A DNA stretch of 21,639 nucleotides from Protostelium mycophagum (lineage: Eukaryota > Evosea > Variosea > Protosteliida > Protosteliaceae): contig MZNV01002744.1 in assembly GCA_002081555.1 (NCBI GenBank), positions 1 through 21,639 of the forward strand, read 5' to 3'. This document shows positions 1 to 8,774 of this stretch, piece after piece. The notes under the pieces are model-generated. The model was not told the DNA's origin and made no database searches. It worked only from the letters and a program-made list of their open reading frames with translations. The position numbers were made by a program, and so were the translations under genes. The stretch's first letter is position 1, and every line of letters starts with the position of its first letter.

Positions 1-360
1 GGTGATGACGTCACCACTTTCAGACCATCGAGGTGGGAGATCCTCCAGTGTATATCTTCTGAAGTGTCTAGACACGATGCACGTGATCCTGCCTTCAAAG
101 TCACTCCCAAAGGGGCCTTCCTCACTTTTGGTGATGGACCTCGCGCCTGCATGGGCAAAAAATTCGCCTTCATCGAAATAACTGCGGTCATTTGTACCGT
201 TCTGAAGAAGTTTGATGTATACATCGGGGATGGTTGGACAAAGGAAAGAGTCCAAATTGGGCTGCAGAACCAGTGGTCGACGGTCACTATGAGACCGGCA
301 GAAGACATCCCTGTTAAGCTTGTGAGAAGAGACCCATCTGAAGACGGCTCCTCCAAGTAA
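1..360 (+). CDS. Cytochrome P450, C-terminal end (5'-truncated by window edge)
   Basis: Frame 1 is open from the first base to a TAA at 358-360 and gives the last 119 residues of a P450 monooxygenase. These are haem enzymes that use O2 and NADPH-supplied electrons to oxidise small molecules, usually anchored in the ER membrane. The fragment starts in the 'PERF' region (DDVTTFRPSRWE, residues 1-12). The haem-binding loop FGDGPRACMGKKFA follows near residues 42-55, fits FxxGxRxCxGxxFA, and includes the Cys that ligates iron. The tail after the loop has normal length, so the 3' end looks complete. No intron is seen in this part. The N-terminal ~400 residues, including any membrane anchor, lie outside the window, so subfamily and substrate cannot be given. 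Confidence 0.93.
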   Translation, partial: GDDVTTFRPSRWEILQCISSEVSRHDARDPAFKVTPKGAFLTFGDGPRACMGKKFAFIEITAVICTVLKKFDVYIGDGWTKERVQIGLQNQWSTVTMRPAEDIPVKLVRRDPSEDGSSK

Positions 361-750
361 CCTGTCAATAATAGACCATTCCACTTTGATTTTCACATAT
401 TTCTGGTCTTTCAAATGAAGCTCAAGATGACAGACCCATAATGGTAATCGTTAGACCCTAAATTTTGTCTCGTCTCTTGCCATTCGCTGAACTAACGGAG
501 CGCAAAGCCGAACGGTTCCTTCGAACTCAAAAAATCCCGAAATACTCAAAAAAATCGAAAAATACAGAAATTCCTACAAATAGCACCGACGGCGCAACCG
601 CTCCTTTTGCCTCCCCTCACCTTCAATAAGTCATGCCTTTTGGTGCGAAACAAAGTGATTCTTCAGCAAGATGCGAGACCGTCATCAGAGCACAACAGAC
701 TCCTAAACCATCATAAAGAGACTTTTTGTGAACAATTCTTTTATTGAATT
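361..750. other. Convergent 3' intergenic region, no gene seen
   Basis: This stretch lies between the P450 stop and the stop of the minus-strand threonine-synthase gene. It is AT-rich with short A-runs and no long open frame. It probably holds both 3' ends. AATAATAG just after the P450 stop (367-374) is a weak candidate for that gene's poly(A) signal. No repeat or RNA gene was recognised. Confidence 0.6.
740..745 (-). terminator. Poly(A) signal AATAAA of the THNSL1-like gene
   Basis: AATAAA on the minus strand begins only 6 nt past the TGA stop at 751-753. The same tight arrangement recurs at other genes in the window, so very short 3' UTRs seem normal here. Confidence 0.55.
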
Positions 751-3700
751 TCATTTCTTTTCGTACTTTGAGCGAAGGAATTTCTCTACTTCGCTTTTGA
801 TGTCCTCGATCTTCTCTCCACAGACCTAATCTTTGTCATTTTTTGAGAGAAATAGCAAAATAATATACCTTATTGTGTAGAATGGGGCTACTTACGGCCT
901 CCAAAACTCCACCGTGCATCTCTGGGTGCGGCCGTAACTCTTGGAGCTGAGAAATTTGGGCGGGAACTCCGTTCTGCGGAACGACTCCGACTGACTCTAG
1001 GACTGGTGCGGGAAATTTCGCGTAGTGGGCGGTGGAGCAAAGAATCATCTTTACGTTTGAATCTTCAGGGAAATTTCTGCGAAATTCCTGGGCCACATGC
1101 ATGGCAACGGCGGTGTGGGGGTCAAGCACGATCTACAACTCCTTCAATTTTGCATTTGAAAATCAGAAAATAGGGAAATTTCGTGGAAAACTCACTTTAC
1201 GTTCGTTGTAGATCTGAGTGATGGTCTCTTTTGTTTGACTGTCGCTACAACTGCCAGCCCAAAAGATCTGGTCGATGACATTCTTCAACTCCTCATCCAC
1301 CGTGAAAAATCTGGAAATCTCCATGAATTCTCCCCATCTACAACTCCGTCTACAACTCACTTTTCTCTGTCTAATTGTTCGTAATATTTTCGAATCTTGG
1401 CGGCCCTATTTTCGAAGGGAGATAGGATGAACAAAAGTCGCTCCAAGTTGCTGGATTTTAAGATATCTATAGAGGGGGAGGCAGTCTTCTTCAAGTTACG
1501 TGTCCGGATATCGTATGTACCTGCTGTGGTTCAAATGACGCTCTAATTTTTATTAATTTGAAAACACAAATATTCAAGGTGAGGTTTGTCTTCATTATAG
1601 AGATGCTCTGCCGCGTTCTTTACGATTTACGTCGTTGTAGACGATCAAAATGAATTCGCGCATGTTTTGGGTCGTTGTACACGTTCATTTTTGCAGAAAG
1701 TTCGTCTAAATTTCTGACCTGTTCTCAAGAACTCGGTGAGGACGTCATTTTCGTTTGCGGCGCAGATCAATTTACGTATAGGCAGTCCACTGTTCTTCGC
1801 GTACAATGCGGATAAAATATTCCCGAAATTTCCGGTCGGGACACAAATGTCGACAAGTTCGCCCATCTTGATGTGACCCTTGTCGACAAGCGTGAGGTAC
1901 CCCCAACTAGGATGACGTCAGTATTGTAGATTGAAAAGAATTTGAGAGGTTTCAACCTTAAAAAATAAATGAAAAAAGTCGTTGTAGATTCCCACCTGTG
2001 GAACAGAACTTGAGGCAAAAGTCTTCCCCAATTGATGGAATTAGCCGCGGATAATTGTACATCCATTGTCGACAATTTGGAAGTAAACTCGGTGTCGTTA
2101 AAAATAGATTTGATGCTCGTCTGGCAGAAATCAAAATCAGAACGGACACCTATTTTAATCAGTGATATCATGATGAATTATCTGTGATATCATAAATATA
2201 AAAAATTAATTATTGTACAAAAAATTCAAATTATCAAAAAAAAAGTAATTTTTAAAATTACCGATCACACTGAGATTAGGTGATGGAGAAGTGACCTGTT
2301 AAGAATCAAAATACGTCTACAATGACATCTACAACTCACCATCTGGAATTTCTGTACGGGGCTGACACCTTCCTCCGGGTACAAGCACATGACAGGTATG
2401 TCAGTCTGATTGCAAAATCCGTGTACAGTGGCACTGAAATTCTCAGATATTTCGGAGAAATTTCTTGACCCGGTACGAATATTTGTGCCCATTTAACTTC
2501 TTTTCGGCTCACGACAAATCTTTTTGTTGGAATTTGAATAACGGCGAAATATTGAAATAAATATTCTCCTTTTGGGGGCTCTACAACGATGTAGTGACAG
2601 AATTACCTTCCAGTGTCACCACTTGTGGATACGAGTATAGCAAATTGTGTTTTAGGTCTCAATATCTTTGCGTAGTGGTAGAATATCTGTGGGAAGAGTT
2701 GCAATGCAAAGTCCTTAAAACTGTACACGTCATCATCTTGTCTTGTGGAAATCTTGTGTAAAATCGCGAGTTGTAGATGACCTTGCGGTGGGACCGTGGA
2801 ATAATTCCATCATAAATTGATTTTCTCCGACATCTACAACTGGACAGACGTCGGGGTGGTCGAAACGTTCCGGGAACGCGTAAGCATTTGCGATGAATTT
2901 TCTGGCAATTTGCACAGGGATTTCTGGGGCCCAGCGCTCCAAGAGGCGTAAAGCCACGACTTGAAACCTGCGAAATTTCAGCGAAATTTCACCAAAAATA
3001 ATGAAAATTCAGTGAAAATCTGGAAATTCACTTGGAGCCGTCATCCTTGCTTTTCAAGATTTGTTCAAATCTCTCCCACTCCCACTGCTCAAACTCGGGA
3101 GTTATTTTGGGCAAGAATAATCCTCCGTCTACAATCAGTCAGATTTTTTCCCGCTCGGAAAAATAATATACCCGGAGAGAGGCCCTGGAGGACGGCCTCG
3201 CCAAAGGTCAAACCGTCGATAGCAGAATCGGATCTAGTACTCACAAATGTTGGCAGGTCCAAGGCTACCTGTGAATTTTAAGTGGAATTTCCAGGAAATT
3301 TCATATCGACGTCATAGTTGTAGACGCAGGAAATCACTGACCTGACGGTGTTTGTTGATTTGCTCCAAAGTTCTCTTGACCACGGTTTCTACCGTGGCAT
3401 TTCGCGGTAAGAGAACGCGAATGTCGTAGTGCTTCTCATAAAAAGATCTTCTATATGCTAATACTTGAGACATAGGCCTGTTTGCACTTCCCACAATTCT
3501 GTCGACCTGAGATATCTTAAAAATTACTTTCCCGCCAAAAAAGAGGTCCTGAGGGTAAAACACGTATTCAAATTTTGAATGCCGATTTTGGCGCCAAAAA
3601 AAGGACACTTACCTTCATTCTCTCCAATCGCTCGAGGATGTCTTCTTCGCAGATGTCTAAATAGACGATGACACCCAACTTCTTAATATGCTGCATGGCT

Positions 3701-4378
3701 GCTTCTCTTAGTGGGTTGGAACCCGTCAATGCGACGACGGTGTCTTCCGCCTAGAATTGTTCAGTCACATTTGTCCAACGATTTGAAATTCAAAAGTGGA
3801 TGGAGCGCGGCAATGTATGGAGCTGGAATAATTTGATCTACGTGAACTGCAGCGGAGCGCAGCCTCTTTACAGCAGCGAAGCACAGCCTCTTTAGAGGCT
3901 TTGCCTAATGATGACTCGGCCAATTCAATACACAAACCCAAAGTATGGAGTCTTCAGTACATTCATCATGATTAGGACTGACCTGAAGTGTTTCTAAAGC
4001 CTGACCTTCTGCATCGAGAAATCCTTCTTCGCCTAATTGAGACAATTTGTCACTCACTTTACATCCCCACACCTTCAAAAATGAGACTTCATGTTTCGCC
4101 CAACTGCATTCTGTGGAAATGGATGTGATATAGAAATCCGTTTCCGTCATTGATGCCGGGAATGGCTCAGTTCACATGAAAAGACATTCTTCATGTCCAT
4201 ATATTTAAAGAAGGCAGTTTTGATCTATGTTAAAACGATGGACGGTCACCTTCTCTAAAAGATCATCGTCGACGTCCAAAACTTTCATGTTAAGCTGCTC
4301 GGCAACCTGTCGGGATACGGTTGTCTTTCCTGCCCCAGGAGGACCCATTATAAAGACATTCTTCAGTGTTGATGTCAT
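751..4378 (-). CDS. THNSL1-like: Threonine synthase-like 1: shikimate-kinase-like domain fused to PLP threonine synthase
   Basis: Sixteen exons (4378-4250, 4072-3983, 3750-3613, 3506-3342, 3268-3172, 3128-3032, 2967-2782, 2720-2607, 2433-2340, 2295-2262, 2149-1996, 1906-1719, 1520-1361, 1310-1196, 1132-896, 825-751) give 690 residues in one frame, close to the length of animal THNSL1. Residues 1-~165 are a shikimate-kinase fold with Walker A GPPGAGKT (12-19) and DVDDD. The shikimate-binding Gly triplet is replaced by LTGSNP (81-86), as I recall for animal THNSL1, so shikimate phosphorylation is doubtful. The rest is a PLP fold-type II threonine synthase: HGPTASFKD with PLP lysine K303, [30 protein letters not shown] (456-462, phosphate cup) and LDPHTAVA. 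Known family members turn O-phosphohomoserine into threonine, or act as phospholyases (THNSL2). The catalytic residues look intact here. One exon is only 34 nt. The start is the first ATG ahead of the P-loop. Confidence 0.93.
1337..1356 (-). repeat. Paired 12-bp-spaced copies of the GTTGTAGA intron word
   Basis: Two copies of TCTACAAC (+ strand) start at 1337 and 1349, exactly 12 bp apart, in the 50-nt THNSL1 intron 1311-1360. On the gene strand the first copy directly follows the donor, reading gtgaGTTGTAGACGG. Similar 12-bp pairs lie at 2316-2335 (first copy TCTACAAT) and 16664-16683. See Findings for the full list. Confidence 0.8.
3849..3894. repeat. 24-bp-period GC-rich tandem duplication in an intron
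   Basis: Two 22-nt units (3849-3870 and 3873-3894), each ending CAGCCTCTTTA, differ at two positions and are separated by CA. They lie in the 232-nt THNSL1 intron 3751-3982. The edge TTTAGAGGCTTTGCCTAA (3891-3908) has a diverged reverse-complement relative at 10053-10072, which suggests a small dispersed repeat rather than a purely local slip. Confidence 0.6.
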
Positions 4379-4957
4379 TTTCAGGAGGACCTCGATGTGT
4401 CAGCCAGTTTTCAATTTTTATACGTAAGAACGAAAGCATTACATCCATCTTTAGATTAAACCGCAGCACGAGTCCAACTGGGCGAAGTCCGACAATGTCT
4501 CGATTGAAAAAGAATTACTTATATGTGCTACGATTCATTGTGGAAGAGATTTATCTATAATATGGAAAGAACTTTTCACCCACACTGATACTTTTGTTCA
4601 GGTTTCCTCAGTTTGCGGTAATGATCATTAATTATTGAGTATCTTTTCACATTGATGTTTTTTGGGGTTACTTTAATATGAATATCGAAAATCTATTTTA
4701 TATTTTTAAAACATTTTTGTCACTTCAGCATTTCATTTTGCAGCTATTGATTTTTAAACTCGACCTATTATATAGCGGGATTATATCCCATTATACTGGC
4801 CATGGCAAATCGTTTTTTCATGTCGATTGATTAATTCAAGAAAATTCTTCACGGCTCGTCAAAAATGTCAATTTGCCACCATTCCTGGTAAATTCTTCAC
4901 CCCTCCATGGAATGAGAACTGACCATTTCCCGCCTAAATTTGGCGTGATCACGGAGA

Positions 4958-5044
4958 AACCGGAGTTGTTCTCGGACTTTACAAAGTCAAATTGTACAAC
5001 TCCGGTTCAAAATAACTCCGGTATGACCGTTGCTTAGCTCCGGT
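4958..5044. repeat. Inverted and direct AACTCCGG repeats upstream of the THNSL1-like gene
   Basis: AACCGGAGTTGT (4958-4969) and its exact complement ACAACTCCGGTT (4996-5007) form a 12-bp inverted repeat. Inside it sits GACTTT/AAAGTC (4975-4980, 4983-4988), so the locus can fold as a nested hairpin. Two further copies in the second orientation follow: AACTCCGGT (5014-5022) and AGCTCCGGT (5036-5044). They lie about 580-670 bp upstream of the THNSL1 ATG. Spaced CCGG sites in both orientations look like binding sites for a dimeric regulator, but that is inference. Confidence 0.6.
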
Positions 5045-5194
5045 GTGTCAAATTTCGGAGTTTTTGAGAGTTGCTCCCTGAGGTTTTGCGGTTGTCCTGC
5101 CGTTTGCTGAAGAAAAGTTTGACATTGACGAGAGGATGCCCTCCAAACGTTGGAAAACGCTGAACAAAGTCACCTTATGGATACAAATGCCATA

Positions 5195-5755
5195 CTACGA
5201 AGTGTGAAACTGACAGAAAATTGTGATTTGCCTCCAATTGACGAGATTTCCCCGCAACCAAAATTTAAACCGATATGAAACATTAACCGACTCCACAACG
5301 ATCATGAAGACTGCAACCCACACCAACAGAACAGTGCCTGAGACAATGTCTAAACCAATATCTTTAGATATGAAGAAGAACACCCGAGGAAGAGAGGCTG
5401 CTCTCAAATTCTTGAGAAGAGAAAAGAATGCATTGAGGATCACAATAGTGCCCAGTTCAGACTTGGGTCAATACTTTCACAAAAACCTTGACCGAATGCT
5501 GCCACATCTAGAGATCAGCTCGCATTTAGCTACTATACCAGAGACAATGTAAATCCTCCTGATGTAAAGGAGGATGGAAGGGCTCCTGCCTCTATATAAA
5601 CATCGAATCTTGAGTGTCTTCTCTGCTGACGCATGCAAGATGTGGGATTTGGCGCCAAAATTGAAATTAGATTTTAAAAGCCGAACCGTGTTTTTGACGT
5701 ATTTCATTGTGTTGAAACTGGAATTTTTTGGGAACGAAAGATCATCATCTTCCAC
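5195..5755 (-). other. Doubtful membrane-protein reading, possibly a gene or gene remnant
   Basis: Two minus-strand open stretches in the same frame, 5477-5755 and about 5195-5470, have protein-like composition. The second encodes one clear hydrophobic segment around DIVSGTVLLVWVAVFMIVV. The first contains YIVSGIVAK, and the shared IVSG-V codons lie 201 bp apart, which hints at an internal duplication. A stop separates the stretches. A possible intron (GTTTTTGTG donor near 5487, CTTCTCAAG acceptor near 5411) would bypass it, but I could not confirm start, end or family. An opposite-strand reading (5223-5552) also exists. It is listed so that the region is not taken as empty. Confidence 0.22.
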
Positions 5756-5766
5756 ACACAGCAGAC

Positions 5767-6964
5767 ATGTTGGCGAATAGAGAGAAAGTAGGTGATACTG
5801 CCATCAACTGGAGTGAACATGCCTTCGGAAAAGGAAAATACAGACGAAAAACTTGGGGATTTGGAAAGTATGATAAGAGAGAGAAAGAACACGAGAAGGA
5901 GATGTGAGCAGATCAAACTGTCTCTAATCTGATCATCTGATTCATCTCAGAAACATCAGAGAGGTTTCCATTATGGAAGGAGGTCTTGGTTGTGCTGTGT
6001 GGGACGCAGCCGTGATCATGACGAGGTTCGGACACCAAAATCGTGTAAAAATCTCACATCAACAGATGGATATATGAGAACCGCGCCATCTTCGAGGGAA
6101 ATACAGTGATCGGTGAGATTTAACAGTAAATCCTGCTATTCGAACCGTGTTGACGAAAGATCAGAGCTCGGCAGCGGCTGTGGACTTCCAGGAATAATGG
6201 CTGCGACATATGCCAAGGAGACCGTCATGACCGACTATTTAGATCCTGTATGTCTCATCTTCTTCACAATATCTGTTTTATTTTTCAACATATCTTCGAT
6301 TTCATCATGTGAAACTACACAAAACTGCTAAATGAACATAGATTCAAAATTCAAATTTTGAATTTTTCAGGTGCTGGAGAATCTCCGTTACAATGTTGCC
6401 ATGAATGACGGTTCCATGGATGAAGACGATGAAGAAGAGGACGAAGAGAAGCCCAAAAAATTGAACCCTACCAGAGTTCTATACCTCAACTGGGACGAGA
6501 TCGAGACCGACCCCACCGTAAGTCCCCTTTATGTACATGTCATTGTGACCGTTATGATGTCGCATCGACACGAAATGACAAGCACAGCATGGGGAGCCAT
6601 TAGAGGCTGCGGACTTTCTGATCGGGTCAGAGTTGACGTATTCAGACCTCAGTGTGGACTCACTCATCAAAGTGATACAAAAGTACATGAAGCCTGACGG
6701 AATCTTCTACGAAGTCTTATCTGATGACCGCGATGTGATATCTCGATTTTTGGTCCTTTAGATTTTTTCCTCCGAAGAATTTTCTGACCGGATCCGCAGG
6801 GTGTCGGACTCTTTATAGAAAAAGTCGAAAAAGTCGGAATCACGGTCGGAATCCACCCCGTTCCGCCTCACATGCTCGGAAATTACAAGACGAAACAGAG
6901 AGAGGAGACATACAAATTGTACAGCTTTAGATATGAAGGGACAAGATTTCCAGACATGAAATAA
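5767..6964 (+). CDS. METTL21/family-16-type protein lysine methyltransferase
   Basis: Seven exons (5767-5903, 5951-6025, 6066-6112, 6165-6247, 6371-6517, 6606-6734, 6800-6964) give 260 residues. This is a class I, Rossmann-fold SAM-dependent methyltransferase of the Methyltransf_16 group, whose studied members methylate lysines in proteins such as elongation factors, chaperones and VCP. Visible landmarks are GGLGCAVWDAAVIMTRW (substrate-side W), motif I ELGSGCGLPG (87-96, SAM binding), a motif II acid in MTDYLDP, and the family (D/E)xx(Y/F) motif as ELTY (172-175). Unusual for the fold is an acidic loop DEDDEEEDEEKPKK (131-144) between strands. The N terminus is basic and aromatic (RRKTWGFGKYDKREKEHEKE). 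The substrate cannot be named. The ATG at 5767 is taken because the following frame joins the conserved core, although the frame is also open upstream. Confidence 0.87.
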
Positions 6965-6965
6965 A
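6960..6965 (+). terminator. Poly(A) signal overlapping the methyltransferase stop
   Basis: AATAAA overlaps the TAA stop (6962-6964), and a second AATAAA lies at 7008-7013. The second is the more usual distance for a cleavage signal. Only 171 bp separate this stop from the stop of the convergent DOT1-like gene. Confidence 0.45.
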
Positions 6966-7112
6966 ATTCAATTTTTCGGATTTTTCGAAAAAACATGAAA
7001 TTATCGAAATAAAAAAAGAAAATTTTCAAAAAAGTTCGATCTCTTATTTCTGCGAAGCTTAAAGTGCCCGATGATTTCTCTTCTGGACGTATGAGTTGTA
7101 GACAGAGGTGGG

Positions 7113-7135
7113 TGTCGACATGTACAATGTCGACA
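7113..7135 (-). repeat. Perfect 9-bp hairpin directly after the DOT1-like stop codon
   Basis: TGTCGACAT (7113-7121) and ATGTCGACA (7127-7135) are exact complements around a 5-nt loop. The arm ends at the base next to the TAA at 7136-7138, so in the transcript the stem begins immediately after the stop codon. It could be a 3' UTR structure or a mark for 3' end formation between the convergent genes. No T-run follows it. Confidence 0.6.
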
Positions 7136-8582
7136 TTATTGTTGTACAAGTGAGTCGTCTGATGTCATCCTCTTCAATCTTGATCTTTCGTGATATTTGC
7201 TAAACTTGCTGCGTGGTGGCATTTCACTGGAATGAGCCGGCTGCATTCTTTGTGCCGTCTCGTTTGATTGCTCAGTCCCATTTGATTGTTCCGTTTCCTT
7301 TTTGTAGATATACACAGTAAACTTTTGTCTTCCAGTAGTTGTGACCGAAACTTTGCTGCAACAGTCAATAATTAGTGATGACAAACAAAATTAAACACAA
7401 TTTATAGAATTGCCCTGGACTACAGCATCTGCACGGCAAGAAAGAGTAAAAATATATTTCAGTGTAAAAATCACAATAAAAGATTATGTTGAAAAATTAC
7501 CTGACCAAGTCGAAGGTTTTCAGACCAAAATCTCGGAGTTTGCTCGGAGAAGAGAAACACACGAGAGCTCGACAAGAGGTTGCTGCTTCTATTTTTGGAA
7601 CTAAGACCTGGGCATTTCAATATTAGGTATATTGTCTCAAAAAATAATAATAAATAAATAAACCGAAATCAAAAAGTTGTAGATTGTCACAAACCTCAAA
7701 CGTCTTATTGTTGAAGATGTAGTCATAGCAATAGATGTGGGTCGCGGCCTTCATTTGTTCTCTAAACACATCATCTGTTGCATCTCCATGCAATAATTCT
7801 ATTCCTTCCAAGTCCGTCCCGCCATATTGAAGAAGAACCTTCTCCATTTAAAATTTGAATCTTACTTTTCGCGCCGCAGAACAAATTGTGACCATTGTAG
7901 AGATGAACGACAAAGACAAAGAATTGATGCAAACGCCGAGACAAAACTGATGCAAAATCCACCTGCCCGGCGTTCCAAGTGGCTTTCTCGTGTCTCGTCT
8001 TTACGAATTCTATCCCGATGCTCCTCTTAACTTGGCACTCGACACATGCGTGTATGACACATTTTCCATAACCACTGCCAATGTCCAGAAAAACGGATTC
8101 TTGATTCATCTCTAGTTGAACATCTACATGTCTGAATATGCATCGTTTCATAAACAATCAGCGAAACGTTCTACTGCCTCAAAAATTATGTATTCAGTGT
8201 ACAAAGATTCACCTTTTAAAGTGGATATAATCTTACTGAAGCTGCCTTTCAAGATCTCTCCGTAGCCAGCAGAAACAGACTCAGGCACAGCTGACTCATA
8301 CTCTTCTGATCTGGCCTTTCGATCCCCTTGTGTTCCCGTGGAGACGTCATCGATGTCTTTGTCAACCCCATAGAAGAGATCAGAGCTCTGTTTGATCAGG
8401 TTATAGATCCCGTTCAACCGTTTGTTGCGATTTTTGACGTCCATCGCCTCGCTCGTCCCGTTCTCAGCTGCCTCTCTCTCCTCCTCACATTTCTTTCTCT
8501 TCGCAGGTGACTTTATCTCGTCATCCTCTTTCAAATCTTCGATCGATCCAATCTCCCTCTGTATATCTGGGTTCTCTGTCAT
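7136..8582 (-). CDS. DOT1-like SAM-dependent histone methyltransferase
   Basis: Five exons (8582-8213, 8123-7963, 7841-7695, 7607-7501, 7355-7136) give 334 residues. The N-terminal ~100 residues are charged and probably disordered, with a likely nuclear signal PAKRKK (26-31). The catalytic core begins SAGYGEILKGSFSKIIS (the YGE landmark of DOT1 enzymes). It continues with motif I VFLDIGSGYGK (134-144), GIEF with the acidic SAM-ribose residue, ELLHGDATD and THIYCYDYIFN where DOT1L has its NNF loop. It ends with VSKVSVTTTGRQKFTVYIYKK, matching the DOT1 core end. DOT1 enzymes methylate histone H3 K79 without a SET domain. The C-terminal ~55 residues are polar (TEQSNGTEQSNETAQ) and basic. Joining exons 1-2 at AAAG|gtgaat and tgtag|AT keeps frame; a second acceptor 5 nt further upstream is possible with another donor. 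The family call rests on landmarks, so a related class I enzyme is not excluded. Confidence 0.75.
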
Positions 8583-8774
8583 AATGAGGGAAGACGTCGG
8601 GTGTGATCAAGATTTCGCTGAGATATCCTTTCAAGTTGAAAATCTCCAGCCCATGTTGTCCTCATTTTTTTTCACCGACAGGGAACGGTCAGCAGTAGAA
8701 GGACGAGGTCGACACGCCTCCCTCTACACTCTTATTTATATAGAAGAAATCGAACTCATCACATAGTCTCAAAA
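8583..8774. promoter_or_regulatory. Shared divergent promoter of the DOT1-like and phosphatase genes
   Basis: Only 192 bp separate the two start codons, so both promoters must lie here or overlap the genes. TTATTTATATAG (about 8731-8742) sits about 35 bp before the phosphatase ATG at 8775 and would fit a TATA box with a very short leader. No comparable element is obvious for the minus-strand gene. Confidence 0.45.

Larger units (their letters stand above)
4379..5766. other. 1.4-kb upstream region of two divergent genes; no confident gene
   Basis: This lies between the start of the minus-strand THNSL1-like gene and the start of the plus-strand methyltransferase, so it must hold both promoters. 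4561-4950 is AT-rich with no useful open frame. 4958-5060 holds a cluster of CCGGAGTT motifs (listed separately). 5134-5276 has short readings of under 55 codons that I could not tie to any family or splice model. 5195-5755 has a doubtful minus-strand reading (listed separately). TATATAAA lies at 5593-5600, 167 nt upstream of the methyltransferase ATG. Confidence 0.5.

Noticed and set aside
1132-1360. GTTGTAGA as the branch-point sequence
   Set aside because: Copies lie near donors, in mid-intron and at acceptors, in both orientations, and most introns lack it. A branch site would be more fixed and more general.
1767-2171. Long minus-strand frame in the threonine-synthase region read as one exon
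   Set aside because: It runs through an intron (1907-1995). The conserved protein sequence only continues when that intron is removed.
2162-2197. Repeated GTGATATCAT around 2162 and 2188
   Set aside because: A short AT-rich self-complementary word repeated once in an intron, not enough to call a feature.
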